From CAYGZA01 sp964354135 (GTDB taxonomy: Bacteria > Planctomycetota > Planctomycetia > Pirellulales > Thermoguttaceae): a stretch of DNA of 5,923 bases. Location of the stretch: NCBI GenBank assembly GCA_964354135.1, contig CAYGZA010000369.1, positions 1-5,923 on the forward strand, given 5' to 3'. The notes below the pieces were generated by a model. It made no database searches, was not told the DNA's origin, and worked only from the letters and a program-made list of their open reading frames with translations. Position 1 is the first letter of the stretch, and every line of letters starts with the position of its first letter. This document shows positions 5,532 through 5,923 of the stretch, piece by piece. The position numbers and the translations under genes are program-made.

Positions 5532-5923
5532 TACTCCCTCCGGTGCAGCCGCGCCTGGACGCGGACCGGGAGCCCCTGGATCCGCAGGAATCCCTCGGCG
5601 TCGGTCTGGTTGTACTGGCCGCCGGCCTCCATCGTGGCGATTCCTTCGTCGTAAAGGCTGTTGGGGCTGGAGCGGCCGGCGACCATCATGTTTCCCTTAT
5701 AAAGGTTCAACGCCACCTCGCCGGTGACCGGCTCTTGGGCCCGGCGGATGAAGGCCATGAGGGCATCCATCTTGGCGTGGTACCAGAAGCCGTAGTAGAC
5801 CATCTCGGCCACTTCCGGGGCCAGCCGGTCGCGGAGGTGAACGAGGTCGCGGTCGAGGGTCAGTTGCTCCAGGAGGCGATGGGTATCGTAGAGGATCGTC
5901 ATGCCCGGGGCCTCGTAGACGCC
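5528..5923 (-). CDS. argG: Argininosuccinate synthase, C-terminal third (partial, runs off the right edge)
   Basis: This enzyme joins citrulline and aspartate using ATP to make argininosuccinate, the penultimate step of arginine biosynthesis, in the cytoplasm. The visible 131 residues match the end of the family: GVYEAPGMTILY at the window edge, TLDRDLVHLRDRLAP, VYYGFWYHAKMDAL, PVTGEVALNLYKGN, VAGRSSPNSLYDE, YNQTDAEGFLRIQGLP. The frame is open to base 5923, so the ATG at 5902 is an internal methionine and not the start. Full-length enzymes are about 400 residues, so roughly two thirds lie outside the window. The tyrosine of GVYE should be a citrulline-contacting residue by family comparison. 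TGA 5530-5528 is four bases from the next gene's ATG, so the two are probably cotranscribed. Confidence 0.93.
   Translation of the reverse strand, partial: GVYEAPGMTILYDTHRLLEQLTLDRDLVHLRDRLAPEVAEMVYYGFWYHAKMDALMAFIRRAQEPVTGEVALNLYKGNMMVAGRSSPNSLYDEGIATMEAGGQYNQTDAEGFLRIQGLPVRVQARLHRREY

Noticed and set aside
3460..5727. A 755-codon plus-strand open frame antisense to the oxidoreductase, zinc-finger and argG genes
   Set aside because: The opposite strand encodes three clearly recognisable protein families across this stretch. The plus-strand translation is rich in R, G, H and V with no motif, as expected for the antisense of GC-rich coding DNA.
5528..5902. Short gene starting at the ATG at 5902
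   Set aside because: The frame stays open to the window edge and encodes GVYEAPG before this methionine, matching the interior of argininosuccinate synthase. The gene therefore starts outside the window.

Overview
The window is a compact, high-GC bacterial stretch with almost no intergenic space. It most resembles a planctomycete or a similar heterotroph. The reasons are GC-rich codon use, a secreted DUF4038-type glycoside hydrolase, an exported FAD-dependent oxidoreductase of the kind abundant in that phylum, and short intergenic heptamer repeats. The taxonomic assignment is inference.

Left part, plus strand (1-3652). The last 19 codons of an unidentified gene end at 60. A 125-bp spacer follows with a good sigma70-like promoter (81-109). 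The promoter lies between two oppositely oriented heptamer arrays, and the larger array forms the leader of the next gene. Then come three genes that look like one transcription unit. The first is a DUF1611/DgcN-like P-loop protein (186-1223). The second is an enolase-superfamily epimerase/racemase resembling DgcA or a dipeptide epimerase (1260-2312). The third is a signal-peptide-bearing DUF4038 glycoside hydrolase-like protein (2309-3652), which overlaps the epimerase by an ATGA. The first two fit the known DgcN-DgcA route: D-glutamate to N-acetyl-D-glutamate to N-acetyl-L-glutamate.

Right part, minus strand (5923 down to 3391). The C-terminal third of argininosuccinate synthase (argG) enters from the right edge. 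Four bases later begins a small YgiT/MqsA-type zinc-finger gene, which also has its own promoter-like sequence across the argG stop. An exported FAD-dependent oxidoreductase follows and runs leftward into the hydrolase gene.

The most unusual structure is the middle. The hydrolase and the oxidoreductase converge, and both read through past their recognisable domain ends. This gives a 262-bp tail-to-tail overlap (3391-3652) in which each protein carries a C-terminal tail that is merely the antisense of its neighbour. No terminator is visible there. It looks like loss of both stop codons, by deletion or by assembly error. Other points of interest are the stop-bearing heptamer repeats, an altered catalytic-acid motif in the DUF4038 protein, and a zinc-finger antitoxin-like gene without a toxin. 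No clearly new multi-gene system is evident.
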